A stretch of DNA of 64,000 nucleotides from Lentibacillus siamensis (GTDB lineage Bacteria; Bacillota; Bacilli; Bacillales; Amphibacillaceae), in the NCBI RefSeq assembly GCF_039522605.1, contig NZ_BAAADS010000018.1, forward strand, positions 124,001 through 188,000, in the 5' to 3' direction. The notes under the pieces were generated by a model, which worked only from the letters and a program-made list of their open reading frames with translations, did no database searches and had not been told where the DNA came from. The translations under genes were made by a program, and so were the position numbers. Within the stretch, counting starts at the first letter, position 1. Each line of letters starts with the position of its first letter. Positions 1 through 8,411 of the stretch are shown one piece after another.

Positions 1-206
1 AGCCGGAGAAAACAGGAGCCGCTGCCGGGTTATTTCAAACAAGCAGATATCTTGGCGCAATTTTGTCGACCGCATTGCTCGGTATTTTCTTTAACGATCA
101 AATTGATGTGCAGCACTTCCACATCGTTGCTGCCATCAGTCTGGTATTCTGTGCATTCACATTATTTCTTTCCATCCGAATGCCGGGAAAACGGGCAGTT
201 TCTTAA
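1..206 (+). CDS. MFS transporter, C-terminal end only
   Basis: This is the 3' end of a major facilitator superfamily transporter whose start lies outside the window. Frame 3 is open from the window edge to a TAA at 204-206. The translation contains GAAAGLFQTSRYLGAILSTALLG, typical of the eleventh or twelfth helix region of 12-14 TM drug-efflux MFS proteins, followed by a final hydrophobic helix and a short basic tail (RMPGKRAVS). The substrate cannot be read from 67 residues; multidrug or related export is an inference from the family. Confidence 0.75.
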   Translation, partial: PEKTGAAAGLFQTSRYLGAILSTALLGIFFNDQIDVQHFHIVAAISLVFCAFTLFLSIRMPGKRAVS

Positions 207-338
207 AATCAACCGGTAATGCAAGCAATTCCTTTGTCCGGTAACATAATGCGCTGTCGGCTGTTTGCCATTTCCAGCAGCAAACGCATCATGCTTATCC
301 GGGAAAATATCCAGATGCAGAAATGGGTGTAGATCAGA

Positions 339-1643
339 TTGAAGATTATTTTTTGGTCCCTGCAGTGGGCACTATTCATATTAATGAGCAGTGTCGTTGT
401 TCCGATTGCCATCGCCTCCAGTTACGGACTTCATGACATTGCAACAATCGAATTTGTACAGCGAACATTGTTCGTGCTTGGACTTGCAGGTATTTTGCAA
501 GCCGTGTTCGGACACCATATGCCCATCCAAGAGGGGCCTGCGGGTCTTTGGTGGGGTGTTTTCTCATTATACGCCGGATTGGGCATTGTATTATATGGAT
601 CACATATGGAAACATTGCGCGTTTTACAGTATGCCTTCTTGTTAAGCGGCATCATCTTTATTTTGTTAAGTACATTCGGACTGGTGGAAAAACTGGCAAA
701 GCTGTTCACGCCAACGATTGTCGGTATCTACTTGATCCTGTTGGTTGCGCAGTTAAGCAGCTCCTTTTTTCATGGAATGTTTGGACTTACTGGAGAGCAT
801 CAAACCGTTCAGCCGGATATTTTGCTGCTTTCCATACTGATTGTCATCCTTTCTTACTGCTTTATGAAAATCCCCAGAATCGGGCACTACTCCGTTTTGT
901 TCAGCATTATTTTTGGATGGCTGTTATTTTCCATTTTTGGCCTTGCAAAGCCTGTCACAGAGGTAAGTAACTATTTCAAACTTCCGGAAATCTTTGCATT
1001 CGGAACACCAAGAATTGATCCCAACATGATTATCATGGTTATTTTCATTACATTACTGCTGCTTGCCAACCTGCTTGCAACGGTAAGAGTCGTTCAGCAA
1101 GTACTCGAACGCCAGCATGTTACAGTTGACACCAATCGTTTAAAGCAAACCGGAATGATTTCAGGGGTTAACCAATTATTAGGGGGCTTGTTTTCTGCAA
1201 TTGGGGCTGTTCCTGTTTCCGGTTCGGCGGGATTTATCGAAACAACCAGCATTACAAGCAAAAAACCGTTTATTCTGGGTTCACTTATGATCATCGTTAT
1301 CAGCTTGTTTCCGCCATTTACGGCATTTGTTGCATCACTCCCGGAAGCGGTGGGATATGCAGCCATTTTCCCGGTTTTTGCCAGCATCATCAGTTTGGCT
1401 TTCCGGCAATTCGAAACAGTTGAAAATAAACCAATCCTGTTCCGTGTAATCAGCATATCCTTATTTGCAGGAATTGGTTCGATGTTTATTCCTTCAGAAG
1501 CATATGCAGAAATGCCACCGGTACTGGTGTCCATCCTGAGCAATGGTCTTGTTTTTGGTTCCGTAATTGCCATCATACTCGAAGTACTATTGACGCGGAT
1601 AGACAGAAGGAAAGAAAAACGATTCCATTATCAATCACATTGA
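339..1643 (+). CDS. NCS2-family purine/pyrimidine permease
   Basis: A polytopic inner-membrane protein of 434 residues of the nucleobase:cation symporter-2 (uracil/xanthine permease) family, importing a purine or pyrimidine base with a cation. Hydrophobic segments run through almost the whole length. The family signature region is visible near the N terminus (QAVFGHHMPIQEGPAGLWWG), and the second repeat has GLFSAIGAVPVSGSAGF at about residues 285-301. The only in-frame start is TTG at 339; a TAG lies just upstream and no good Shine-Dalgarno is visible, so the start is uncertain, although the N terminus aligns with what I expect for the family. The gene stands alone between an MFS tail and an SDR gene. 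The base transported is not determinable. Confidence 0.8.
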   Translation: MKIIFWSLQWALFILMSSVVVPIAIASSYGLHDIATIEFVQRTLFVLGLAGILQAVFGHHMPIQEGPAGLWWGVFSLYAGLGIVLYGSHMETLRVLQYAFLLSGIIFILLSTFGLVEKLAKLFTPTIVGIYLILLVAQLSSSFFHGMFGLTGEHQTVQPDILLLSILIVILSYCFMKIPRIGHYSVLFSIIFGWLLFSIFGLAKPVTEVSNYFKLPEIFAFGTPRIDPNMIIMVIFITLLLLANLLATVRVVQQVLERQHVTVDTNRLKQTGMISGVNQLLGGLFSAIGAVPVSGSAGFIETTSITSKKPFILGSLMIIVISLFPPFTAFVASLPEAVGYAAIFPVFASIISLAFRQFETVENKPILFRVISISLFAGIGSMFIPSEAYAEMPPVLVSILSNGLVFGSVIAIILEVLLTRIDRRKEKRFHYQSH

Positions 1644-1740
1644 AAATACCGCTTACCGGAGTGATTTTCGCATTTATTTCATCATCAGCAAAAAAGGGTT
1701 AAACTAACAATAGGATGATTAAGCAATTGGAGGGAGACAC

Positions 1741-2526
1741 ATGAATCAGGAATTGCCGCATAAGGTTGCGTTTGTAACAGGGGCAGCGAGCGGAATTGGC
1801 CTGGAAGTTGCCCGGGAGTTTGCCGAACAGGGTGCGAAAGTGGTTATTTCCGATTTGAAAGAGGAAGCAGCACAACAAGCTGCCGACGCGCTTTCAGAAA
1901 AAGGTTATGAGGCGCTCGCCATCGTCTGTGATGTGACCAATGAAGATCAATTGGCACAAAGCATTGATAAAACAATAGAAACGTACGGCCGACTTGATAT
2001 CGTAGTCAATAATGCCGGGCTGCAGCATGTTTCCGCTATTGAGGAGTTCCCTACTGAAAAATTTGAGTTCATGCAGAAAGTCATGGTTACCGCTCCATTC
2101 ATGGCAATCAAAAAAGCCTTTCCGATTATGAAAAAACAAGGCTTCGGCCGCATCATCAACATGGCATCGATCAATGGCGTCATCGGCTTTGCCGGAAAAG
2201 CAGCCTACAACAGTGCCAAGCACGGGCTGATCGGACTCTCAAAAGTGGCCGCGCTAGAAGGTGCAGCAGAAGGAATCACGGTCAACGCACTTTGCCCGGG
2301 TTATGTTGATACACCGCTAGTAAGAAATCAGCTGCAGGAAATTGCTGATACACGGGATATCCCAGTCGAAAAGGTTATCGAAGAAGTGTTTTATCCGCTT
2401 GTACCGCAGCAGCGTCTGCTCGATGTCCAGGAAATTGCTGACTACGCCGTCTTTCTAGCCAGTGACAAGGCAAAAGGCGTTACTGGCCAGGCTGTCATTT
2501 TGGACGGCGGATATACGGCACAATGA
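1741..2526 (+). CDS. 3-hydroxybutyrate dehydrogenase-like SDR
   Basis: A classical short-chain dehydrogenase/reductase of 261 residues. It has the cofactor motif TGAASGIG near residues 14-21, NNAG near residue 90, a catalytic Ser in NMASINGV and the YxxxK pair in YNSAKHG. The stretch LCPGYVDTPLVRNQL plus the insertion ADTRDIPVEKV matches D-beta-hydroxybutyrate dehydrogenases, which interconvert 3-hydroxybutyrate and acetoacetate using NAD(H). A cytosolic role in ketone body or PHB degradation is inferred from the family. The ATG at 1741 follows a strong GGAGGGA at 1730-1736. A short stem (GGAAATG/CATTTCC) follows the stop, then tandem repeat array A begins. The gene appears monocistronic. Confidence 0.82.
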   Translation: MNQELPHKVAFVTGAASGIGLEVAREFAEQGAKVVISDLKEEAAQQAADALSEKGYEALAIVCDVTNEDQLAQSIDKTIETYGRLDIVVNNAGLQHVSAIEEFPTEKFEFMQKVMVTAPFMAIKKAFPIMKKQGFGRIINMASINGVIGFAGKAAYNSAKHGLIGLSKVAALEGAAEGITVNALCPGYVDTPLVRNQLQEIADTRDIPVEKVIEEVFYPLVPQQRLLDVQEIADYAVFLASDKAKGVTGQAVILDGGYTAQ

Positions 2527-2580
2527 GGAAATGAAAATGCATTTCCCGAAAATGATATAATGCCAGGAACAGGACATACA

Positions 2581-2950
2581 ACGGTTGATATTTTACAGCT
2601 AGCGGTTGATGTTTTGCTCCCAGCGGTTGATGTTCGCTGCTTACGGTTGATGTTTTGCCGCCAGCGGTTGATGTTCCTCGCTTAGCGGTTGATGTTGACG
2701 TTCAGCAGTTGATGTTTTGCCCCCAGCGGTTGATATTCGCTGCTTGCGGTTGATGTTCTGCCCCCAGCGGTTGATATTCGCTGTTTGCGGTTGATGTTTT
2801 GCCCCCAGCGGTTGATATTCGCTGTTTGCGGTTGATGTTTTGCCCCCAGCGGTTGATATTCGCTGTTTGCGGTTGATGTTCTGCTCCTAGCGGTTGATAT
2901 TTCGCCGTTTGCGGTTGATGTTCTGCTCCTAGCGGTTGATGTTGCTCGAT
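2581..2950. repeat. Tandem repeat array A (GCGGTTGATGTT core)
   Basis: About 18 consecutive units, each starting with the 12-bp core GCGGTTGATRTT followed by a linker. Two linker classes alternate: a 21-bp unit with TTGCCCCCA and a 20-bp unit with CGCTGTTT, giving a 41-bp double period. The array fills the 495-bp gap between the dehydrogenase stop and the response regulator. Degenerate units lie at both edges. The alternating linkers are not unique spacers, so this is not a CRISPR. The same core occurs in arrays at 14592-15107 and 17653-18145. Confidence 0.9.
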
Positions 2951-3021
2951 AACGGATGATTCAATAACGGTATCTGCCGGGAAAGAGACCTATAGTATTT
3001 CAACAGTGTGGTGAAAATAAC

Positions 3022-3714
3022 ATGTCTAAAATTTTACTAATTGAAGATGATCAAACGCTTTTTGAGGAAGTTCGTGATCGATTGTCGCAATGGTCATATG
3101 AGGTGCATGGAATTGATGACTTTGGCGATGTCATCAAAGAATTTACTATGGTCAAGCCTGATTTGGTCATCATCGATATTACGCTGCCAAAATTTGATGG
3201 ATTCCATTGGTGCCGGCTGATCCGCGCCCATTCCAATGTGCCGATCATTTTTCTGTCATCACGCGATCACCCGACAGATATGGTCATGTCCATGCAAATG
3301 GGGGCTGATGACTTCATCCAAAAGCCGTTCCATTTTGATGTGCTGATTGCCAAGGTGCAGGCCATCCTGCGCCGGGTTTATAACTACAATACGGAAAACA
3401 CCATCGAACTCAGGACATGGTGCGGCGCCAATGTCGACTATGCGAAAAATACTGTCGCAAATGATGCAGGGGAAATCGAGCTGACCAAAAATGAGATGTT
3501 CATTTTAAAAATTCTGATTGAACATAAAAATAAAATTGTCAGCAGGGAAGAATTAATGCAATATCTTTGGGATGATGAACGGTTTGTGAGTGACAATACG
3601 CTGACCGTCAATGTGAACCGGCTGCGGAAAAAACTCGGGGAACTCCACCTCGGCAACTATATCGAAACGAAAGTCGGACAGGGCTATATTGCACTGGAAG
3701 GAGAACCATCATGA
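3022..3714 (+). CDS. BceR-type OmpR-family response regulator
   Basis: A 230-residue response regulator. The receiver domain (about 1-120) has acidic residues D9/D10, phospho-acceptor D52 in IIDITLP, S79/S80 and K101 in IQKPF. A winged-helix OmpR/PhoB DNA-binding domain fills the C-terminal half (ELTKNEMFIL and DNTLTVNVNRLRKKL). It overlaps the histidine kinase gene by 4 bp (ATGA) and lies upstream of a BceAB-type transporter, so it most likely activates that transporter in response to cell-envelope peptide antibiotics. This function is inferred from the conserved BceRSAB arrangement. The start has a weak GGTGA upstream. Confidence 0.88.
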   Translation: MSKILLIEDDQTLFEEVRDRLSQWSYEVHGIDDFGDVIKEFTMVKPDLVIIDITLPKFDGFHWCRLIRAHSNVPIIFLSSRDHPTDMVMSMQMGADDFIQKPFHFDVLIAKVQAILRRVYNYNTENTIELRTWCGANVDYAKNTVANDAGEIELTKNEMFILKILIEHKNKIVSREELMQYLWDDERFVSDNTLTVNVNRLRKKLGELHLGNYIETKVGQGYIALEGEPS

Positions 3715-4715
3715 TTCTAAGCTATCTGAAAGAACGACGCAGCTGGATTTTATTGATTCTTATCCTTCAGGGCATCACCCTGTTTATTGGATCGATTGAT
3801 CCGACCATCCCATTCCGGTCAAGCCTGTACATTGTATTTGTTTCAATGATTATATTTATCATTTTTTTCATTGCCCGTTACCGAAAAGAAACAAGCTTCT
3901 ATCAGAGCCTGCAAGACTGGGATAAAACGTATGACTTGGAGACCATTGAATCTCCTGAAAGTCCGTTTGAAGAAATCGTTGAAGAAAGTATCATGGAGCA
4001 AACCAAACAGTACAAGCAGAATATTTCGGAAAACCGACTCAGCGTGGAACAGGAAAAGGATGAGCTTATGTCCTGGATTCATGATGTAAAAACGCCGTTA
4101 ACCGCAATGCATCTAAAACTGGAACGATTAGAGAATCCGTCCTTAAAATCCCAGCTCATGTATGAATGGCTCCGGATTCACCTGCTGCTTGACCGGCAGC
4201 TCCACCAAAAGCGGATTCCATTTATCCGAAACGATTTGTATATGGAAACCATCAGATTGGAACAGCTGATCCATCGTGAAATCAGGGACTTGCAAACATG
4301 GTGCATGCAAAAAGGTATTGGCTTTGATATATCCCTTGACGTTCCCGCCATTACCAGTGATGCCAAGTGGCTCAGCTTTATCATCAGGCAGCTGCTGACC
4401 AATGCATTAAAATACAGTGAAGCATCCGAAATCGCGATTCATTCGTATACAGAAGATGAATTGGTCAAACTGGAAATTAAGGACCAGGGGCGTGGCATTG
4501 AAGCCAAAGACTTACCGCGGATTTTTGACAAGGGGTTTACCTCAACTATTGATCACGATAACAGTTTCTCCACAGGTATGGGACTTTATTTAACCAAGCG
4601 CGTTGCTGATGTGATGCACCTTCATATTGACGTGAAATCTGAACCCGGCAACGGCACAACTTTCACGCTTACCTTCCCAAATAAGAATGAATTTCTCAAC
4701 ATTACCGGCATGTGA
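3711..4715 (+). CDS. BceS-type intramembrane-sensing histidine kinase
   Basis: A 334-residue sensor kinase with two N-terminal transmembrane helices (about 12-30 and 38-56) separated by a very short extracytoplasmic loop, the hallmark of intramembrane-sensing BceS-type kinases. The H-box SWIHDVKTPLTAM places the phosphorylated His at residue 124. An HATPase domain follows, with the N-box (RQLLTNALKYS), DQGRGIEAKDLPRIFDKGF and GMGLYLTKRVAD. These kinases lack a ligand domain and take their signal from the partner ABC transporter, encoded here just downstream. The gene is coupled to the regulator by a 4-bp overlap. Its stop codon lies within a perfect hairpin that also looks like a BceR operator. 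Confidence 0.88.
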   Translation: MILSYLKERRSWILLILILQGITLFIGSIDPTIPFRSSLYIVFVSMIIFIIFFIARYRKETSFYQSLQDWDKTYDLETIESPESPFEEIVEESIMEQTKQYKQNISENRLSVEQEKDELMSWIHDVKTPLTAMHLKLERLENPSLKSQLMYEWLRIHLLLDRQLHQKRIPFIRNDLYMETIRLEQLIHREIRDLQTWCMQKGIGFDISLDVPAITSDAKWLSFIIRQLLTNALKYSEASEIAIHSYTEDELVKLEIKDQGRGIEAKDLPRIFDKGFTSTIDHDNSFSTGMGLYLTKRVADVMHLHIDVKSEPGNGTTFTLTFPNKNEFLNITGM

Positions 4716-4731
4716 CGAAAATGTCACATGC
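4708..4731 (+). promoter_or_regulatory. Probable BceR operator / hairpin upstream of the ABC genes
   Basis: A perfect 9-bp inverted repeat GCATGTGAC-GAAAAT-GTCACATGC. It spans the kinase stop codon and is followed by TTTCCTGTTTTGTT, so it could act as a terminator. The core TGACG-AAAA-TGTCA also fits the inverted repeat described for BceR-like regulators (TNACA-N4-TGTNA). It sits about 90 bp upstream of the ATPase gene, with a possible -10 (TATGAT, 4781-4786) that lacks a good -35, as expected for an activator-dependent promoter. The dual role is inference. Confidence 0.55.
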
Positions 4732-4816
4732 TTTCCTGTTTTGTTAGCGGAATCGAAGGAATCCAGGCTGCCATCTGTTTTATGATAAGGATAGCAATTA
4801 ACAGGGAGTGTTTATT

Positions 4817-5578
4817 TTGACAGTACTGAATGCGAGTAAAATTTCAAAAAGCTATGGGAATAAATTCAACCGGCAGCAAGTATTAACCGACCTGGATTTA
4901 TACGTTAATAAAGGTGAATTTGTCAGTATCATGGGAGCGTCAGGCTCCGGTAAAACGACCTTACTGAATGTACTATCATCCATTGACAAGGTCAGCCAAG
5001 GGTCGATTGTTATTGACGGCAACGAACTGACAGCCATGAAAAACAAGCAGCTGGCCGAATTCCGGAAACACCATCTGGGATTCATCTTCCAGGAGTACAA
5101 TCTGCTGGACACATTAACGGTTAAAGAAAATATCATGCTTCCATTATCCATTCAAAAGGTTTCCAAAAAGGCTGCTGATAAAATGTTTCAGGCAATTGCA
5201 GCCGAGCTTGGTATTTTGGAAGTACAGGATAAGTACCCGAATGAGATTTCAGGCGGGCAAAAACAGCGAACGTCAGCAGCGCGGGCCTTTATCCATGACC
5301 CAAGCATTATCTTTGCTGATGAGCCAACAGGCGCATTGGATTCCAAATCGGCTTCCAACCTGCTGGATAAATTAAGCGAGTTAAATGAAAAACGCAACGC
5401 GACCATTGTCATGGTGACACACGATCCGGCAGCAGCCAGCTATTCATCACGGGCAGTCTTTATAAAAGACGGGCAAATTTATACGCAGCTCAATAAAAGT
5501 GACGAATCACGGCAGTCCTTTTTCAAAGACATCATCAAAACACAAGGTGTCCTGGGTGGGGTAAATTATGAAGATTAG
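4817..5578 (+). CDS. BceA-type ABC transporter ATP-binding protein
   Basis: An ABC ATPase of about 253 residues with Walker A GASGSGKTT, a Q-loop in FIFQEYNLLDTL, signature ISGGQKQR, Walker B IIFADEP and a switch His in MVTHDP. The conserved ending TQGVLGGV and the overall sequence match BceA-family ATPases, which energise a permease removing or sensing cell-wall-active peptides such as bacitracin. TTG at 4817 is preferred because AGGGAG at 4803-4808 lies 8 bp upstream; an in-frame GTG at 4808 overlaps that Shine-Dalgarno. The gene overlaps the permease by 11 bp, indicating translational coupling. One oddity is the signature-adjacent TSAARAF, a small variation. Confidence 0.9.
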   Translation: MTVLNASKISKSYGNKFNRQQVLTDLDLYVNKGEFVSIMGASGSGKTTLLNVLSSIDKVSQGSIVIDGNELTAMKNKQLAEFRKHHLGFIFQEYNLLDTLTVKENIMLPLSIQKVSKKAADKMFQAIAAELGILEVQDKYPNEISGGQKQRTSAARAFIHDPSIIFADEPTGALDSKSASNLLDKLSELNEKRNATIVMVTHDPAAASYSSRAVFIKDGQIYTQLNKSDESRQSFFKDIIKTQGVLGGVNYED

Positions 5579-7505
5579 TCAGCTCATTTACCGTAACCTG
5601 CGCAAGAATCTGAAGATGTACTATTTATATGTGTTTGCGCTCATTTTCAGTGTCGCACTTTATTTTGCATTTGTAACCCTGCAATATGATCCATCCATGG
5701 ACCCGGCAAAAGGAACCATCAAAGGGGCTGCCGGACTCAAGGTGGCTTCTGTATTGCTGATTGCGATTGTCGGTGTCTTCCTCCTGTATGCAAACAGCCT
5801 GTTTATCAAACGGCGCAGCAAAGAAATCGGTCTGTTTCAATTGGTCGGTTTTACAAAGGGGAAAATCTTTCAAATCCTGACACTGGAAAACCTTGCCCTG
5901 TATGTTGGTTCAATGGTTGCCGGAATCTTTCTCGGATTTGCATCATCCAAACTGTTTCTAATGGTTATTATGCAGCTGACCGGAATTGAAGGAGTTGCCC
6001 AACTGCATTTTTCCAGTGCGGCACTCAGCCAAACAGTACTCGTTTTTGCAATCATTTACTGCCTGATTATGCTAATGAATTTTATTTTCATCAAACGACA
6101 GACAATCCTGGCATTGTTTCAGGTTAAATCCGCCGCAGAAGTAAATATTAAAAAGTTGTCTTTCTTTCAAATGGGAATTGGCATTTTGGGACTTGCTCTG
6201 ATTATCCTGGGATATTACCTGTCTACAATATTATTCAGCGGTGATTTAACCGGGAATGCACAAATGCTTACCACCATGTTTGCTATACTCGGCTCTGTCA
6301 TTTTGGGAACATATCTTTTTTACAAAGGGTCCATCAGCTTTATTTTTTTCCTGATCCGGAAAAAGAAAAATGGCTATTTATCGATAAAAGAAGTATTGTC
6401 CCTGTCATCGATTATGTTCCGGATGAAATCAAACGCCTTGCTGCTGACGGTCATCACAACTGTATCAGCACTGGCAATCGGGCTGGCATCGTTAAGCTAT
6501 ATTTCCTATTATTCGGTAGAGAAAACAGCTGTGCAGCAGGTGCCAAATGATTTTGGCATACCAAATGAAGAACATGCACAGCAATTTCAGCAAACGCTCG
6601 AACAGCATAATATTGATTTTGCAACAACTAAAATTAACTTTATCCAGATGCATGCGAACATTTCGGATATTCTTGGTTCATACCCGAAAGATGCACCGTT
6701 CAACCCTGGTGTGACAACCATGATAGTGGTCAGTGATGCAGACATTGAAAAAGTCGATGTTGCTGAAGATGAGACGGTATTTGTGAATGCAGGCAGTGCA
6801 CTGGAAGGACTCTTGTCGTTCAAAGATAAGGGGAAGATCACCTTAACCGGTAAAAACAACACGATTCGATTGCAATACAAGGGATTGAAGGAAATACAGG
6901 TTCTGCCTTCCATAACAACGAATGGCGGCTTCCCTGCTGCAGTTGTCGATGAAGCCAACTATCAAAAGATGACCAATGATTTAGATCCATCTATTAAAAG
7001 GGAGTATTCCACGTATGTTGGAATTGATGTACAAAACAATGTGAATCAGGCAAATGACCTATTCCAGCAAGCGTTTGGCGAAAAACCGGGTCACCGTTCA
7101 CAGCTGAAACTCCGCACTTTATTGAAAGAAAACATGGGGCTGACCATTTTTATCGTCGGATTTCTCGGGCTTGCCTTCCTGGTTACATCAGGCTGTATTC
7201 TGTACTTTAAACAAATGACAGAAAGTGAAGAAGAGAAACCGAATTATACCATTCTCAGAAAACTTGGCTTCACACAGGCAGATCTGTTAAAAGGGATCCG
7301 AGTCAAGCAAACTCTGAATTTCGGAATTCCGCTTGTTGTCGGATTGGCACACAGTTATTTTGCCGTCAAATCAGGCTGGTTCATGTTTGGAACGGAACTA
7401 TGGACACCGATGATTGCCGTGATGGTTCTATACGCCGCATTGTATTCCATTTTCGGCATGCTGTCAGTGTTGTATTATAAAAAAATCATTAAAGCGTCAT
7501 TGTAG
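5568..7505 (+). CDS. BceB-type ABC transporter permease
   Basis: A 645-residue FtsX/MacB-superfamily permease. It has the BceB architecture: an N-terminal helix, an FtsX-like block with the conserved RRSKEIGLFQLVGFTKGKI, further helices, a large extracytoplasmic domain (about 325-510), and three C-terminal helices including a second FtsX-like segment (NYTILRKLGFTQADLLKGI). The large loop is where peptide antibiotics or their lipid-target complexes are thought to be sensed. It lies 3' of the ATPase gene with overlapping reading frames and is followed by a strong terminator. With the upstream kinase and regulator it forms a flux-sensing resistance module; the specific peptide is unknown. Confidence 0.88.
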   Translation: MKISQLIYRNLRKNLKMYYLYVFALIFSVALYFAFVTLQYDPSMDPAKGTIKGAAGLKVASVLLIAIVGVFLLYANSLFIKRRSKEIGLFQLVGFTKGKIFQILTLENLALYVGSMVAGIFLGFASSKLFLMVIMQLTGIEGVAQLHFSSAALSQTVLVFAIIYCLIMLMNFIFIKRQTILALFQVKSAAEVNIKKLSFFQMGIGILGLALIILGYYLSTILFSGDLTGNAQMLTTMFAILGSVILGTYLFYKGSISFIFFLIRKKKNGYLSIKEVLSLSSIMFRMKSNALLLTVITTVSALAIGLASLSYISYYSVEKTAVQQVPNDFGIPNEEHAQQFQQTLEQHNIDFATTKINFIQMHANISDILGSYPKDAPFNPGVTTMIVVSDADIEKVDVAEDETVFVNAGSALEGLLSFKDKGKITLTGKNNTIRLQYKGLKEIQVLPSITTNGGFPAAVVDEANYQKMTNDLDPSIKREYSTYVGIDVQNNVNQANDLFQQAFGEKPGHRSQLKLRTLLKENMGLTIFIVGFLGLAFLVTSGCILYFKQMTESEEEKPNYTILRKLGFTQADLLKGIRVKQTLNFGIPLVVGLAHSYFAVKSGWFMFGTELWTPMIAVMVLYAALYSIFGMLSVLYYKKIIKASL

Positions 7506-7508
7506 TGG

Positions 7509-7541
7509 AAATCCCGGTGGAGAACCGGGATTTCTATTTTT
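7509..7541 (+). terminator. Rho-independent terminator after the bceAB-like genes
   Basis: A perfect 10-bp stem AAATCCCGGT / ACCGGGATTT with a 5-nt loop, followed by CTATTTTTT. It starts 4 bp after the permease stop. Confidence 0.92.
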
Positions 7542-7653
7542 TCCATCAGAATAAGGGTGCAGTCGGCCCATCTTATTGTTAATGGATTGCAAGAATGGTA
7601 GTGTAAGCCATAGAGTTGCAAAAGGAAAATGTACTGCGTGGAGGGATCAACGA

Positions 7654-8268
7654 ATGAAAAAAAGAAAAATGCGTATCATTCTGTTAACCGCAATATTGGC
7701 AATACTGCTTGCTGCCTGTGAAAATTCATCCGAAGCATCAAGTACTGCTGCAGACGAGCCGTCACAGGATAACAGCACATCTGAAGGCACAAATAATACG
7801 GATTCAACTGAGCGTGCGGCAAATGATGACAGCGCTGAAACAGGCAATCACGAGACAAACGAACAAACAGATGCAACTGAAGAAGACAATGGATCAGCCG
7901 ACAATACCGCAGCAAGTATGAAAGAAACCTATCTCAAAAAATTAAATGAAACAAAAAGCGAAATGGAAAACTTGGAAGCAACCGATCCATCCACATATGC
8001 GATGAAAAAGGTGGAAAATGACCGATATGACACCTGGGATGAATTACTGAATGAAATTTACGGAGTCTTAAAGAAACAGCTTCCTGCAGAAGAGATGGAC
8101 CAATTAAGAAACGAACAACGCGATTGGATTGAACACAGAGATGACGCAGCAAAAGACGCATCCCTGAAATATGAAGGCGGTACACAGGAACAGCTGGAAT
8201 ATGTTGCAGTCCTGGCAGATCTTACGAAAAAAAGATGCTATACATTAGTCGAGGAATACATGCAATAA
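7654..8268 (+). CDS. LprI-like (DUF1311) lipoprotein
   Basis: A predicted secreted lipoprotein of about 204 residues. The start at 7654 is chosen because GGAGGGA lies just upstream and it gives a proper type II signal peptide (MKKRKMRIILLTAILAILL) with lipobox LLAAC; an upstream in-frame ATG at 7576 would bury the signal. After the lipidated Cys comes a low-complexity Ser/Thr/Glu/Asn-rich linker of about 70 residues. The C-terminal domain (about 95-204) has the DUF1311/LprI pattern (YDTWDELLNEIY, LRNEQRDWIEHRD, a Cys near the end). LprI of mycobacteria inhibits lysozyme; whether this one does is unknown. It stands alone, flanked by terminators. Confidence 0.75.
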   Translation: MKKRKMRIILLTAILAILLAACENSSEASSTAADEPSQDNSTSEGTNNTDSTERAANDDSAETGNHETNEQTDATEEDNGSADNTAASMKETYLKKLNETKSEMENLEATDPSTYAMKKVENDRYDTWDELLNEIYGVLKKQLPAEEMDQLRNEQRDWIEHRDDAAKDASLKYEGGTQEQLEYVAVLADLTKKRCYTLVEEYMQ

Positions 8269-8273
8269 TGCAT

Positions 8274-8318
8274 AATGGAGTGCTGAAATCATTGCGATTT
8301 GGCACTCCATTTGATTTT
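8274..8318 (+). terminator. Terminator after the LprI-like gene
   Basis: Inverted repeat AATGGAGTGC ... GCACTCCATT (10 bp arms) followed by TGATTTTTG, 5 bp after the stop codon. Confidence 0.8.
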
Positions 8319-8374
8319 TGCCGTTAAAGGCGGGTGCGTTATTGTGAGGGTCAGCGTGATGAATCCGGAAAAGT

Positions 8375-8411
8375 AAAAGCATAAACCGCCGATACGGCAG
8401 TTTATGCTTTT
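8375..8411 (-). terminator. Terminator of mqo
   Basis: A near-perfect 17-bp stem (AAAAGCATAAAC... / ...GTTTATGCTTTT, one mismatch, 3-nt loop). It overlaps the last codons and stop of mqo; reading the minus strand, a TTTTACTTTTCC run follows. Confidence 0.8.

Noticed and set aside
7576..7653. Upstream ATG extension of the LprI-like lipoprotein.
   Set aside because: It would place the signal peptide internally, and the Shine-Dalgarno clearly serves 7654.
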